Origin: Rubricoccus marinus
GTDB taxonomy: Bacteria > Bacteroidota > Rhodothermia > Rhodothermales > Rubricoccaceae
Assembly: GCF_002257665.1 (NCBI RefSeq)
Contig: NZ_MQWB01000001.1
Span: 742,502 to 806,501 of the forward strand
Length of the DNA stretch: 64,000 nucleotides
Direction of reading: 5' to 3'
In this document: positions 26,099 to 35,104 of the stretch, piece by piece
Layout of the letters: every line of letters begins with the position of its first letter
Position numbering within the stretch: position 1 is the stretch's first letter
Notes under the pieces: generated by a model
The model's input: only the letters and a program-made list of their open reading frames with translations
Databases searched by the model: none
Told to the model about the DNA's origin: nothing
Made by a program: the position numbers and the translations under genes

Positions 26099-27748
26099 AT
26101 GGCGCACCGTGTTTCCGTTCGTGAACGCCTCTGGCGCGGGTTGGGCGTGCTCGCGGTTTCTGCACTGATCGCCGGGCCTCTGGCGGGGCAAACGCTTACG
26201 TCCTCCAACCTGCCGATCGTGCTGATCGAGACGGACGAACCGATCCCGGACGAGCCGAAGGTGCCGGGGCGGATGCGCGTGATCGACAACGGCGGCGGGC
26301 GGCGGAACGCCGTCACGGACCCGCCGACGGGCTACGACGGCCACATCGGCATCGAAGTGCGCGGGGCGACCTCGCAGCTGTTCCCCAAGAAGCAGTACGC
26401 GCTCGAAACGCGCGACGCCGACGGCGAGAACCGCAACGTGCCGCTTCTCGGGATGCCGTCTGAGAACGACTGGATCTTGCACGCGCCATACACCGACAAA
26501 ACGCTGGTCCGCAACGCCGTCGCGTACCGGCTGGTGCGGCGGATGGGCCGGTACGCGAGCCGGACGCGGTTCTGCGAGGTCATCGTCAACGGGGAGTACC
26601 AGGGTGTGTACCTCCTCCTGGAGAAGATCAAGCGCGACGGGGACCGCGTGGACATCGCGACGCTCAACCCCGACGAGACCTCTGGCGACGACCTCACGGG
26701 CGGCTACATCGTCAAGGTGGACAAGGCCGCGGGCGGCGAGGTCGGCGGGTGGGACTCGCCGCTGCCGCCGCCGTACCCGTTCGGCCGGCGGGTGCGCTGG
26801 GAGTACCACGAGCCCTCGCCAGAGGAGATCGCGCCGGAGCAGGCGGCCTACATCGAGCGCACCATCACCGCTTTTGAGCAGGCCGTCGCCACGGAGAACT
26901 ACGACGACCCCGCCAGAGGCTTCCTGCCGCTGGTGGACCTGGGCTCGTTCGTGGACGTCGTGATCCTCAACGAGGTGACCAAGAACATCGACGGCTACCG
27001 CGCGAGCACGTACCTCCACAAAGACAAAGACAGCGTGGACGGGCGGCTCAAGGCCGGCCCCGTCTGGGACTTCAACCTCGCGCTGGGCAACGCGAGCTTC
27101 GGTGGCGGTGCGGATCACCGCGGTTTCCAGTTCGACTGGGACGACCGCGCCGACGGCATCCCGATCCCGTTCTGGTGGGCGCGCATGGCCCGGAGCGAGC
27201 CGTTCCAGGCCGCGATGAAGACGCGCTGGACCGAGCTCCGCGCCGGGCCTCTGGCGCCAGACTCGCTGGACGCCCTCGTGGACGAGACCGTGGGCGAGAT
27301 CGCGGAGGCGAGCGCCCGCAACTTCGAGCGGTGGCCGACGGTGGGGAAGCCGGTGTGGGGCAACGCGTACGTGGGGGAGACCTACGCCGAGGACGTGCGC
27401 TACCTCAAGGCGTTCACGCGCCGCCGTGCGGCGTGGATGGACGGCGCCCTCGCCAGAGGCCTCGGCGCGCCCGGGCCGGGCCCGGCGGTCGTGCTCTCGC
27501 GCCCGTGGCCCTCGCCGGCCTCTGGCGACGCGCAGGTCACGCTCACGACGGGCTCTGCCGACCGCATCCGCCTGGACCTTGTGGACGCGCAGGGCCGCCT
27601 CGTGCGGACCGTGTTCGAGGGGCCAGTGGATGGCGGCACCCGGACGGTCACCGTGCAGACGGCGGGCCTCGCGACGGGGACATACTTCCTCGTCGCCAGC
27701 GGAGCGCTCGGCACGTTCTCGCGTCCACTCGTCGTCGTGCGCCGGTAG
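26099..27748 (+). CDS. CotH-type kinase with C-terminal T9SS sorting domain (second paralogue)
   Basis: The protein has 549 residues from ATG 26099 (MAHRVSVRERLWRGLGV). The signal peptide ends near LAGQ. The CotH kinase domain (about residues 35-440) follows the paralogue at 4144 closely: RMRVIDNGGG, GHIGIEVRGATS, KKQYALETRD, ENDWILHAPYTDKTLVRN, YQGVYLLLEKIKRD, GGYIVKVDK and PVWDFNLALGN. The last 80 or so residues (SRPWPSPASGDAQVTL, then RIRLDLVDAQGRLVRTV and GLATGTYFLVASG) are a type A T9SS sorting domain, so this copy should be exported to the outer surface. It leads a series with the adaptor, VTC and DUF4956 genes. Confidence 0.9.
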   Translation: MAHRVSVRERLWRGLGVLAVSALIAGPLAGQTLTSSNLPIVLIETDEPIPDEPKVPGRMRVIDNGGGRRNAVTDPPTGYDGHIGIEVRGATSQLFPKKQYALETRDADGENRNVPLLGMPSENDWILHAPYTDKTLVRNAVAYRLVRRMGRYASRTRFCEVIVNGEYQGVYLLLEKIKRDGDRVDIATLNPDETSGDDLTGGYIVKVDKAAGGEVGGWDSPLPPPYPFGRRVRWEYHEPSPEEIAPEQAAYIERTITAFEQAVATENYDDPARGFLPLVDLGSFVDVVILNEVTKNIDGYRASTYLHKDKDSVDGRLKAGPVWDFNLALGNASFGGGADHRGFQFDWDDRADGIPIPFWWARMARSEPFQAAMKTRWTELRAGPLAPDSLDALVDETVGEIAEASARNFERWPTVGKPVWGNAYVGETYAEDVRYLKAFTRRRAAWMDGALARGLGAPGPGPAVVLSRPWPSPASGDAQVTLTTGSADRIRLDLVDAQGRLVRTVFEGPVDGGTRTVTVQTAGLATGTYFLVASGALGTFSRPLVVVRR

Positions 27749-27799
27749 CGCCAGCGCGCCGTGTCAGAACGCCGGGGAACGCCCTTCGTAACGGTTCCC

Positions 27800-27807
27800 T
27801 AACTTGG
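27800..27807 (+). promoter_or_regulatory. Possible Bacteroidota-type -7 element before the adaptor gene
   Basis: TAACTTGG resembles the Bacteroidota -7 consensus TAnnTTTG with one mismatch, 60 bases before the adaptor start. No clear -33 TTG is at the right distance, so this is weak. Confidence 0.2.
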
Positions 27808-27866
27808 GGCTCCGGCGGATTGCCCCGCGTTTTCCCCGCCAGAGGCCCGCTTTCCGTCCCGACCGC

Positions 27867-29003
27867 ATGAGATCCCGCTCCGTCCCCGGCTTCCGCCAGC
27901 GCGGCCGCGCCGGCGTGCTCGTCGCCAGCGGTCTTGCGGTGGCGGCGATCGCGCTCGTGTTCGCGCCGGTGGAGTTGCCCGACCGGGTCGAGGGCGTCGG
28001 GCGCGTGCTCCCGGCGCAGGAGTGGGTGCTCGTGCGGACAGCCTCTGGCGCCGTGACCGCCACGCTTCGCGACCACCGCACGGGCGCCGTCTCCACGACG
28101 TTTGCCGCCGAGCCCGCGCGCGGCGACGCCGTCCGGTTCGAGCTGGGCCCTGCGGCGTCGCAAGAGGCCGTCGAGGCGGGGGAGAACGTGGGGATGCTGG
28201 CCTCTGGCGAGGCGGCGCTGCGGCTGGCGGCCGTCCGCGGGGAAATCGAGCAGGCGGAGGCCGAGTTGCGGCGGACCGGGGCGGGCGCCAAGCCAGAAGT
28301 GGTGGAGGCAGCACGGCGCGGCGTGCGCGAGGCGGAGGCCGAGAGGGGACAGGCGGAGGCCGAGGTGGCGCGCGCCAAGGCGACAGCCGAGCGCCAGAGG
28401 AACCTCTTTGCAGACGGCCTGACCTCGGCGCAGGCGCTGGATGACGCCGAGGCGGCGGTGCGGCTCGCCGAGGCCCGGCGCGCGAGTGCCCAGGCGCAGA
28501 GGGCGACGGCCGAGGCGCGCGTGCAGGTGGCGACTTCGGGCGAGAGGCCAGAGGAAGCCGGCGTGGTGCGCGCCCGGATCGGGGCGCTGGAGCGCGAGGC
28601 GCGTTCGCTGCTGGAGCGAGAGCAGATGGGCACGCTCGTCTCGCCCATCTCGGGCCGCGTCGGCCGCGTGTTCTCTCCCGACACGCTCTTGCTCGTGGCC
28701 GACACCTCGGCGTACCACGTGCTCCTGCCGGTCCGCTGGACCGACCGCGACCGCGTGCGCGCCGGCCGCACGGTGGTGCTCAAGACGGCCTCTGGCGAGG
28801 CGCCGCCCCTGGCGCGGATCGTGGACGTGCGCGAGGCCGCCGCGCCGCGCGCCGGTCAGGCGTACCTCGTCGCGACCGCCGAGGTCGTCTCGGGCGCCGA
28901 GCACTTGGTTCCAGGCCTGCTCGTGGCGTGTGCTGTGGAGTCCGCGCCGATGACGCCGTTGCAGCACGTGCAACGCGCGCTCCGCGACCTCTTCCGCTGG
29001 TAA
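27867..29003 (+). CDS. HlyD-like membrane fusion (periplasmic adaptor) protein
   Basis: The protein has 378 residues from ATG 27867 (MRSRSVPGFRQRGRAGVL). One membrane helix at about 15-35 (GVLVASGLAVAAIALVF) is followed by a lipoyl-like half (VEGVGRVLPAQEWVLV), a coiled-coil hairpin at about 110-240 rich in Ala/Glu/Arg, the second lipoyl half (LVSPISGRVGRVFSPD) and a beta-barrel region (VLLPVRWTDRDRVRAGRTVVL). Adaptors normally join an inner-membrane transporter to an outer-membrane channel; neither is nearby. It lies 118 bases after CotH and seven bases before the VTC gene, so it belongs with them, probably linking this surface system across the periplasm. Confidence 0.75.
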   Translation: MRSRSVPGFRQRGRAGVLVASGLAVAAIALVFAPVELPDRVEGVGRVLPAQEWVLVRTASGAVTATLRDHRTGAVSTTFAAEPARGDAVRFELGPAASQEAVEAGENVGMLASGEAALRLAAVRGEIEQAEAELRRTGAGAKPEVVEAARRGVREAEAERGQAEAEVARAKATAERQRNLFADGLTSAQALDDAEAAVRLAEARRASAQAQRATAEARVQVATSGERPEEAGVVRARIGALEREARSLLEREQMGTLVSPISGRVGRVFSPDTLLLVADTSAYHVLLPVRWTDRDRVRAGRTVVLKTASGEAPPLARIVDVREAAAPRAGQAYLVATAEVVSGAEHLVPGLLVACAVESAPMTPLQHVQRALRDLFRW

Positions 29004-29010
29004 GCCCCGC

Positions 29011-29766
29011 GTGCGCCGCGAACTGAAATACCTCGTCCGCGAGGCCGACCGCCACCGCCTCGCGGCCCGCATCGCGCCCTACGTGCAGGCCGACGCGCAC
29101 GCCTCGGACCGCGCCTCTGGCGCCAGAGGCTACACCGTGCGGAGCGTGTACTTCGACACGCCCGGCCTGCGCGACTGGGCCGAGAAGGAGTCCGGCGACG
29201 AGATCCGCCGCAAGGTCCGCGTGCGCGCCTACGACGCGCCGGGCTCGGGCCCGGTCTTTCTGGAGGTGAAGCGGAAGGAGAACTCGGCGGTCTGGAAAGA
29301 CCGCGCGCGGATGTCGGCACCAGAGGCCGCGGCGCTGCTCGCGGGCGCCCCGCTGAGTGCGGCGCCAGAGGCCTCGCGCGAGGCGGCCGAGCGGTTCCTG
29401 TTCCGCCTCCGCGCCGAGCACCGCCACCCCGTCCTCCTCGTCGCGTACGACCGCGAGCCGCACGTCGGCCGCGTGGACCCGTCGCTGCGCATCACGTTCG
29501 ACCGCCGCTTGCGCGTGTCCGCCTTCCCCCGCCTCGGCCCCGACCTCGCCGGGCTCTACGCCGAGCGCCAGAGGCCGCTCCTGGCGGGCCACTTCATCCT
29601 GGAGGTCAAGTACGACCGCGCGTTTCCGTCCTGGATGCGCGCCGTGACGGCCTCGCTGGGGCTCCGCCAGCAGGCGCTCTCCAAGTACGGGCTCGGCCTG
29701 GAAGCCGAAGTTGAAGCCGCACCGTGGCGCTTCGGCGCGCCGGCCGTCCGCGCCCTCTCGCGCTAA
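29011..29766 (+). CDS. VTC-domain protein (polyphosphate polymerase-like)
   Basis: The protein has 251 residues with a GTG start at 29011 (MRRELKYLVREADRHRL), seven bases after the adaptor stop. The beta-tunnel pattern of VTC4-type polymerases is visible: RRELKYLV, YTVRSVYFDTPGL, RRKVRVRAYD, PVFLEVKRKENSAVWKDR, LLVAYDREPH, RITFDRRLRV, HFILEVKYDRAFPSWM and LRQQALSKYG. In yeast VTC4 this fold makes polyphosphate from ATP. Bacterial copies next to DUF4956 and CotH genes are common, but their product is not settled. No signal peptide or membrane helix is seen, so the domain is probably cytoplasmic. Confidence 0.9.
   Translation: MRRELKYLVREADRHRLAARIAPYVQADAHASDRASGARGYTVRSVYFDTPGLRDWAEKESGDEIRRKVRVRAYDAPGSGPVFLEVKRKENSAVWKDRARMSAPEAAALLAGAPLSAAPEASREAAERFLFRLRAEHRHPVLLVAYDREPHVGRVDPSLRITFDRRLRVSAFPRLGPDLAGLYAERQRPLLAGHFILEVKYDRAFPSWMRAVTASLGLRQQALSKYGLGLEAEVEAAPWRFGAPAVRALSR
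29113..29130. repeat. Inverted motif pair inside the VTC coding sequence
   Basis: GCCTCTGGCGCCAGAGGC is read in frame as ASGARG, in a loop between the first strand pair and the YTVRSVYFD strand of the VTC protein. This shows that full palindromes are tolerated inside genes. Confidence 0.85.
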
Positions 29767-29791
29767 CCTCCCACCGTTCCCGCCAGAGGCC

Positions 29792-30499
29792 ATGCCCTTC
29801 GATCTCAACGACCCGTTCTCGACGTTGCCTCTGGCGACGAGTCAGATCGTGGCGAACCTCTTGGTGGCGCTCTTGTGCGGCCTGGCCATCTCGCTGATCT
29901 ACCGGTGGTCCTACCGCGGCACGAGCTACTCGACAACGTTCGTGGCCTCGCTGGTGACCCTCGCGATGATCACGTCCATCGTCATCATGGCGATCGGCAA
30001 CAACCTCGCGCGGGCATTCGGCCTCGTCGGCGCGATGTCCATTATCCGCTTCCGGACGGCGGTCAAGGACACGCAGGACCTGGTGTTCATCTTCCTCGTG
30101 CTCGCCATCGGGCTGGCCGCTGGCGTCGGCTTCCACCGCCTCGCCATCCTCGCCACGGTCTTTGTCGGCGCGACGCTGTGGCTGCTCGGGCGCTCCGGCT
30201 TCGGCGCCTCTCGCAAGCTGGAGTACTTGGTCGAGATCGTGGCCTCTAGCGAGTCGGCCTCTGGCGAGGACAGCGGCACCGCGGCGCCAGAGGCCGCGCC
30301 GTGGGACGCCGTGCTCGCGCGCTACGCGCGGCGGCACCGCCTGCTCCACGCCCGCTCCGGCGAGGGCGGGCGCCTGGACCTCGGCTTTCTCGTCACGCTG
30401 CGGCGCACGGAGGACGCGCCCGCGCTAACGGACGCACTCGGCCGCACGGACCGCGTGGAGGAGGTCGCGCTCTACTACGACGAGGAACGCCCGCTGTAG
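29792..30499 (+). CDS. DUF4956 membrane protein
   Basis: The protein has 235 residues from ATG 29792 (MPFDLNDPFSTLPLATS). Residues about 15-135 hold four hydrophobic segments with the DUF4956 signature between them (GLVGAMSIIRFRTAVKDTQD), and VFIFLVLAIGLAAGVG follows. A linker coded by motif copies (ASSESASGEDSG, then AAPEAAP) leads to a cytoplasmic C-terminal domain of about 75 residues. It lies 25 bases after VTC. DUF4956 and VTC genes are recurrent neighbours, so it is the membrane partner of the VTC enzyme by inference. Confidence 0.9.
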   Translation: MPFDLNDPFSTLPLATSQIVANLLVALLCGLAISLIYRWSYRGTSYSTTFVASLVTLAMITSIVIMAIGNNLARAFGLVGAMSIIRFRTAVKDTQDLVFIFLVLAIGLAAGVGFHRLAILATVFVGATLWLLGRSGFGASRKLEYLVEIVASSESASGEDSGTAAPEAAPWDAVLARYARRHRLLHARSGEGGRLDLGFLVTLRRTEDAPALTDALGRTDRVEEVALYYDEERPL

Positions 30500-30508
30500 C
30501 GCCGGAGG

Positions 30509-30524
30509 CCTCTGGCGCCAGAGG
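30509..30524. repeat. Inverted motif pair after the DUF4956 gene
   Basis: CCTCTGGCGCCAGAGG (16 bases, slightly shortened palindrome) ten bases after the stop, closing the CotH-adaptor-VTC-DUF4956 series. Confidence 0.7.
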
Positions 30525-30602
30525 AGTAATCTGAACGCGCCCTACCAGCCCAGCGTGCGCTGCGGCTCAGCGCTCATCCGTTCCGCCCACCTCTGCTCGA
30601 CC

Positions 30603-31082
30603 ATGCTCTGGCGAATAACTACCATAGCGCTGGCCCTCGGAGTCGTGGTCGCGTTTTACCTCTGGTACTGCCGGGCCTTCTGGGACGACTACTACTCCGA
30701 TAGGCAGAAGGACTACTACGACTTCCATCCTGCGGTCTCTCTTCCACCGGACAGCGCGCTCGGCCAGGAGGATCTCCTCCGGTACACGTGGACCCGCACG
30801 ATCCTCGAGCCCCAGCACGGTCAATGGATCAACGAGACTGAACTGCGCTTCCCAAACGACTCGACGATGGAAGTCACGGTCAGACCTGGATACGTCCAGG
30901 ACAACTATTTGCTATACCCAGTCTTCAGGAGACTGATCGTGTCGGACCCTGAGATGCGCGAGACCTACGCGCTCGACAAAGAGCGGTTGGTGTTCCCAAG
31001 CAGATGGAAAGACGGAGGGCCCGATTCGATAGCAGTCGAGTTGAACCGCAGGGCCCTTACGATTGATTACTCATTTCTGTGA
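30603..31082 (+). CDS. Unrecognised membrane-anchored protein
   Basis: I do not recognise this 159-residue protein. The ATG at 30603 starts MLWRITTIALALGVVVAFYL, a single N-terminal membrane helix, followed by an aromatic and acidic stretch (WDDYYSDRQKDYYDFHP) and a globular region of about 100 residues. The base composition is visibly more AT-rich than its neighbours and the iterated motif is absent from the coding sequence, which suggests a different history, perhaps recent acquisition. It could be an immunity-type or assay-specific small protein, but nothing in the sequence supports a function. Confidence 0.6.
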   Translation: MLWRITTIALALGVVVAFYLWYCRAFWDDYYSDRQKDYYDFHPAVSLPPDSALGQEDLLRYTWTRTILEPQHGQWINETELRFPNDSTMEVTVRPGYVQDNYLLYPVFRRLIVSDPEMRETYALDKERLVFPSRWKDGGPDSIAVELNRRALTIDYSFL

Positions 31083-31242
31083 GTGAGTCGCGGCCGTGCC
31101 CTGCAAAAGTGTCGAGGAAGACTGAATCCGCTGGCAAACAGTGTAGGAGGCGATCACATAGTTGACAGGTTCATTCACTGTTATGATCGGTCTATGCGCT
31201 CGCCAGAGAGCACTCCCGTCAGAAGCCTTTGGCGTCAGGTCC

Positions 31243-33618
31243 TCAGGCCGTGCGCAGCCGCAGCGCGTTGCCGATCACGAAGAGGTCCGAGAACACCATC
31301 GCGCCCGCGGCTAGCATGGGCGAGAGCAGCACGCCGAAGGCCGGGAACAGCACGCCTGCCGCGACCGGAATCAGGATCACGTTGTAGGCGAACGCCCAGA
31401 ACAGGTTTTGCTTGATCGTGCGCAGCGTGGCGCGCGCGAGGCCGATGGCGCGGTCCACGCCCGCGATGTCGCCGCGCAACAGCACGATGTCGCCGGCCTC
31501 GATCGCCACGTCGGTCCCGGTCCCGATGGCGACGCCTGCGTCGGCCACCGCGAGGGCGGGCGCGTCGTTGATACCGTCGCCCACGAACGCGACGCGGCGG
31601 GCGGCGCCAGAGGCATCGGCGTTCTCGCCAGAGGCCTGGAGGCGGCGCACCACGTCGGCCTTGTCGGCGGGCAGCGTTTCGGCGTAAACCTCGGTGATGC
31701 CGAGTTGCCGCGCGACGGCCTCGGCCGTGCCTCTGGCGTCGCCGGTGACCATCGCGAGGCGGAGACCTCTGGCGCGGAGCGCGTCCAGTGCCTCGCGCGC
31801 GCCGGGCTTGATGGGGTCCGCCACGGCGATGAGCGCTTCGGCGCGGCCGTCCACGGCGAGCCAGACAGGCGTTTTGCCGTCGCGCGCGAGGGCGTCGGCC
31901 TGCGCCTGTGCCGCCTCTGGCGCGGAGATACCGAGCCGCTCCAACAGCCGCAACGCGCCGATGGCGACGCGCCGGCCGTCCACGTCCGCCTGCACGCCAA
32001 AGCCGGGAATGGCTTCAAAGTTGGTGGCGCTCAGGGTGCCGCGAGGGGCCGCGGGTTGAGAGGGCTCGCCGTCGCCTCTGGCGCCAGAGGCCGGGCCGGG
32101 CATTGCGCGCGCGCCGCTGCCAGCGGCCTCCACGATCGCCCGCGCAATGGGGTGCTCGCTGCCCTGCTCGACGACCGCCGCCAGAGGCAGGAGGTTGGCT
32201 TGTGGCGTCCCCGCGAGCGGGACCACGTCGGTCACGGCGGGGCGGCCTTCGGTGAGGGTGCCGGTCTTGTCGAAGAGGACCACGTCGGCTTCGGCGAGGG
32301 CTTGGAGGCCGGCGCCCTCGCGCACGAATACGCCCGCCTGTGCCGCGCGACCGGTCCCGACGAGGACCGAGATCGGCGTCGCGATGCCCATCGCGCACGG
32401 GCACGCGATGATCAGGACCGAGACGCTGGCGACGAGCGCGTACGTCAAGGAAGGGCTGGGGCCGATGAGGAGCCAGACCGCGAAGGTGAGCAGCCCAATG
32501 CCGAGCACGACGGGCACGAACACGCGCACCACGCGGTCCGCGAGCGCCTGGATGGGCGGCTTCGAGCCCTGCGCGTCCTCCACCATGCGGACGATCTGTG
32601 CCAGCGCCGTCTCCCGCCCGGTGTGGGTCGCGCGGACGAGCAGCGTGCCCGTCCCGTTGATGGTCCCCGCGGCCACGCGGTCGCCCGCTTCTCGTGCGAC
32701 GGGCGTCGGCTCGCCCGTCATCGCCGACTCGTCCACGTAGGAGCGGCCCTCGATGACTTCGCCATCGACCGGGATCTTGCCACCGGGGCGGACGCGGACG
32801 GTCTCGCCGGGCAGCACGCTCGCGGCGGGGATCACGTCCTCCTCCATGCCGCGCACGACGACGGCCTCTGGCGGCTGCAGGTCCAAGAGCGCGCGGATGG
32901 CGCTCCCGGCGCGGCCTTTGGCGCGATGCTCCATAAAGCGGCCCGCGAGGATAAGCGTGATGATCGTCGCCGCGGCCTCGTAATAGACGTGGTCGGCGCC
33001 TGCGGGGAGCACCCCGGGCGCGAACGTGGCGACGACCGAGTACGCGTAGGCCGCACTCGTGCCGATCATGACGAGCGAGTCCATGTCCGGCGAGAGGCCG
33101 CGCAGCGCCGCCCAGCCCTTTTTGTAAAACCCGAGGCCGGGGCCGAACTGCACGGCCGTGCCCAGCGCAAAGAGCAGCAGTCGGATCGTCTGCATGCCCA
33201 GCGTGGCGTCCAGCCATGCCGCCAGAGGCGGGACCATCATCGGCACCATCTCCAGCAGCCAGATGGGAATGGTCAGCGCGACGGCCAGCCACAGGCGCCG
33301 CGCGAGCTTGCGGTCCTCGGCCTCTCGCGCCGCCGCTGCGGCCTGTGCGCTGCCGTCCGTCTGCACCGACGCGCTGTAGCCGGCCTTCTCAATCTTCGCG
33401 ACCAACTCGGCGTCAGTCAGGCCTCTGGCGCGGACCGTAGCGCGCTCGGTCGCGAGGTTGACGTTGGCGGCTTCGACGCCCTCGGCGCGGCTCAGCACGC
33501 GCTCGACGCGCGCTACGCACGAGGCACACGTCATGCCCTCGACGCGGATCGTGTGGGTTTCGGAGGCGTCGGCAGAGGCCTCTGCCGAGGGGGCGGGAGG
33601 GGAAAGAACATCGGTCAT
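31243..33618 (-). CDS. copA: Copper-exporting P1B-type ATPase
   Basis: CopA pumps Cu(I) out of the cytoplasm using ATP. It has 791 residues from ATG 33618. The N-terminal HMA domain has GMTCASC. Membrane helices follow, with the CPC ion-binding motif in [14 protein letters not shown]. The A-domain has [12 protein letters not shown], the P-domain [15 protein letters not shown] with the phosphorylated Asp, and the N-domain [11 protein letters not shown] and GFGVQ; the hinge is [12 protein letters not shown] motif-coded insert ([18 protein letters not shown]) lies in the N-domain, including a full palindrome at 32074-32091. Preference for Cu(I) over Ag or Cu(II) is from CPC, by family. Confidence 0.95.
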   Translation of the reverse strand: MTDVLSPPAPSAEASADASETHTIRVEGMTCASCVARVERVLSRAEGVEAANVNLATERATVRARGLTDAELVAKIEKAGYSASVQTDGSAQAAAAAREAEDRKLARRLWLAVALTIPIWLLEMVPMMVPPLAAWLDATLGMQTIRLLLFALGTAVQFGPGLGFYKKGWAALRGLSPDMDSLVMIGTSAAYAYSVVATFAPGVLPAGADHVYYEAAATIITLILAGRFMEHRAKGRAGSAIRALLDLQPPEAVVVRGMEEDVIPAASVLPGETVRVRPGGKIPVDGEVIEGRSYVDESAMTGEPTPVAREAGDRVAAGTINGTGTLLVRATHTGRETALAQIVRMVEDAQGSKPPIQALADRVVRVFVPVVLGIGLLTFAVWLLIGPSPSLTYALVASVSVLIIACPCAMGIATPISVLVGTGRAAQAGVFVREGAGLQALAEADVVLFDKTGTLTEGRPAVTDVVPLAGTPQANLLPLAAVVEQGSEHPIARAIVEAAGSGARAMPGPASGARGDGEPSQPAAPRGTLSATNFEAIPGFGVQADVDGRRVAIGALRLLERLGISAPEAAQAQADALARDGKTPVWLAVDGRAEALIAVADPIKPGAREALDALRARGLRLAMVTGDARGTAEAVARQLGITEVYAETLPADKADVVRRLQASGENADASGAARRVAFVGDGINDAPALAVADAGVAIGTGTDVAIEAGDIVLLRGDIAGVDRAIGLARATLRTIKQNLFWAFAYNVILIPVAAGVLFPAFGVLLSPMLAAGAMVFSDLFVIGNALRLRTA

Positions 33619-33632
33619 AGGGGGTGAACGCT

Positions 33633-33648
33633 CTGGACCCCGGTCCAG
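33633..33648. promoter_or_regulatory. Inverted repeat in front of copA, possible operator
   Basis: CTGGAC-CCCG-GTCCAG is a perfect 6-bp stem with a 4-base centre, 15 bases upstream of the copA start. It is unrelated to the iterated motif. Its place would suit a copper-responsive operator (MerR or CsoR type), but no regulator gene is adjacent, so this is inference. Confidence 0.3.
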
Positions 33649-33659
33649 GGTTCCGCGCC

Positions 33660-33677
33660 GCCTCTGGCGCCAGAGGC
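33660..33677. repeat. Inverted motif pair between copA and the glycosyltransferase
   Basis: An exact GCCTCTGGCGCCAGAGGC palindrome in a divergent promoter region, where a terminator role is unlikely. Confidence 0.75.
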
Positions 33678-33745
33678 CGTGAGAGCCTGGAGCCGCGCCA
33701 CGTCCCGGGTGCCCTGGCTAGCTTCGCCTCCCACCTTCCGCCCCT

Positions 33746-35104
33746 GTGATCCCGCGCCCGCCCACGCTCTACCTCCTCCTCGTGGGGCTGTTGCTGGCGG
33801 CGGCGTGGACCTGGGGAGCCCTCGCCGAGCCGAGCGGCTGGGGCGACACCGAGGACTACACGGCGCAGGCCGACAACCTCCTCGCCGGCCGCGGCTGGTC
33901 CACCGACACGCCAGAGGCCACGCGCGACGATCCACGGCTCGCGAGCCGGCGCCTACCGGGCTACGGGGCGCTGTTGGCGCCGATCCGCGCCGTCAGCCGC
34001 GCGCCTGAGCTTCTGGCGCTGGTCCAGAGCCTTCTCGCGCTGGGCCTCGCGTGGGGCCTCTGGCGCGTCGCCGCGCGTCTCGGGCCAGACCGCTGGCGGC
34101 CTCTGGCGCTCGGCATCGCGCTCGCGCCCGCATGGTGGATCGCGGCGCAGGTGCCGCTGGCGGATCTCCCATTCGCGGCGCTCCTGTTCGTCGCGACCGA
34201 GCGCGTTGTCGCGTTTTCGGAGCGCCAGAGGCCGCGCGATCTGGCGCTCGTGCATGTCGTCCTGGCCGCCGCGTTCCTGCTCAAGCCCGTGCTGCTCTAC
34301 TTCTGGCCCGTCGCCGCATCACTGACGGGCTGGATGCTGTGGCGCGCCCAACGCACGGCCTCTGGCGACGCCGCGCTCGCCTCCGGCCTCGCAGCACACG
34401 CTTCCGGCGCCAGAGGCTACTGGCCGGTCGCGCTGGCTTGGTTGATCCCGCTCCTCGCGCTGGGGTTCGCGGCCGCGCACGGCACGCAGACGGGCCACGC
34501 CGAGGTGACGAGCCTGCAAACGCAGAACCTCTGGCAGCAGAACGCCCGCCGCGCGATGCTCCGCACCGGCGACGAGGCCGAGTACGAGGCCACCGACGCG
34601 CGCCTGGCCGTGATCCCGACCTACGCCGAGCGCCAGAGGCGCACCGCGGCCACGGCGAAGGCCGCCGTTTTCGAGCGGCCGCTGGCGTACGCCGCCGTCC
34701 ACATGACCGGCGTCGCCGCGTTCGCGCTCGATCCTGGCCGCTACGACCTCGCGCTGTTCTTCGAACTCCCCGTGGGATCGACCGGGGCAATGGACGCGGC
34801 CTCGCGCGGGGCCGCGCCTCTGGCGAGATTCCTGGGCAACCAGCCGTGGCCTCTGGCGCTCGTGCTCGGGCTCCTCACGCTCTGGAACGCGGCGGTCGCC
34901 GTCGCCTTTCTCGTGTGGTGCTGGCGCGGGCCGGTCTCCCCCGAGGTGCGCGCGTGGTGCTTCCTGCTCGTCGCCTACGTCGCGTTCGTGACCGGGCCGG
35001 TGGGCGCGGCGCGGTACCGGCTGGCCGTCGTCCCGATCCTCCTTCTCGCGCTTCCCTGGGCGTGGGACCAGTTCCGCTCCCGCTTCCGACACCCCGCCGC
35101 ATGA
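33746..35104 (+). CDS. GT-C fold glycosyltransferase-like integral membrane protein
   Basis: The protein has 452 residues with a GTG start at 33746 ([19 protein letters not shown]). About ten hydrophobic segments span it. After the first helix comes [20 protein letters not shown], an Asp-containing loop typical of GT39/ArnT-type enzymes that use polyprenyl-phosphate sugars, and [16 protein letters not shown] follows, as in many dolichyl-phosphate-mannose-like transferases. Its last four bases (ATGA) overlap the flavoprotein start, so the two are coupled. The sugar donor and acceptor are unknown. Confidence 0.72.
   Translation: MIPRPPTLYLLLVGLLLAAAWTWGALAEPSGWGDTEDYTAQADNLLAGRGWSTDTPEATRDDPRLASRRLPGYGALLAPIRAVSRAPELLALVQSLLALGLAWGLWRVAARLGPDRWRPLALGIALAPAWWIAAQVPLADLPFAALLFVATERVVAFSERQRPRDLALVHVVLAAAFLLKPVLLYFWPVAASLTGWMLWRAQRTASGDAALASGLAAHASGARGYWPVALAWLIPLLALGFAAAHGTQTGHAEVTSLQTQNLWQQNARRAMLRTGDEAEYEATDARLAVIPTYAERQRRTAATAKAAVFERPLAYAAVHMTGVAAFALDPGRYDLALFFELPVGSTGAMDAASRGAAPLARFLGNQPWPLALVLGLLTLWNAAVAVAFLVWCWRGPVSPEVRAWCFLLVAYVAFVTGPVGAARYRLAVVPILLLALPWAWDQFRSRFRHPAA

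Noticed and set aside
31162-31187. TTGACA ... TATGAT pair resembling a sigma-70 promoter
   Set aside because: The spacing is only 14 bases and it points at no downstream plus-strand gene; it lies in an AT-rich patch where such matches are easy.
31408-33627. 739-codon plus-strand frame opposite copA
   Set aside because: Antisense shadow; CopA has all P-type ATPase motifs on the other strand.
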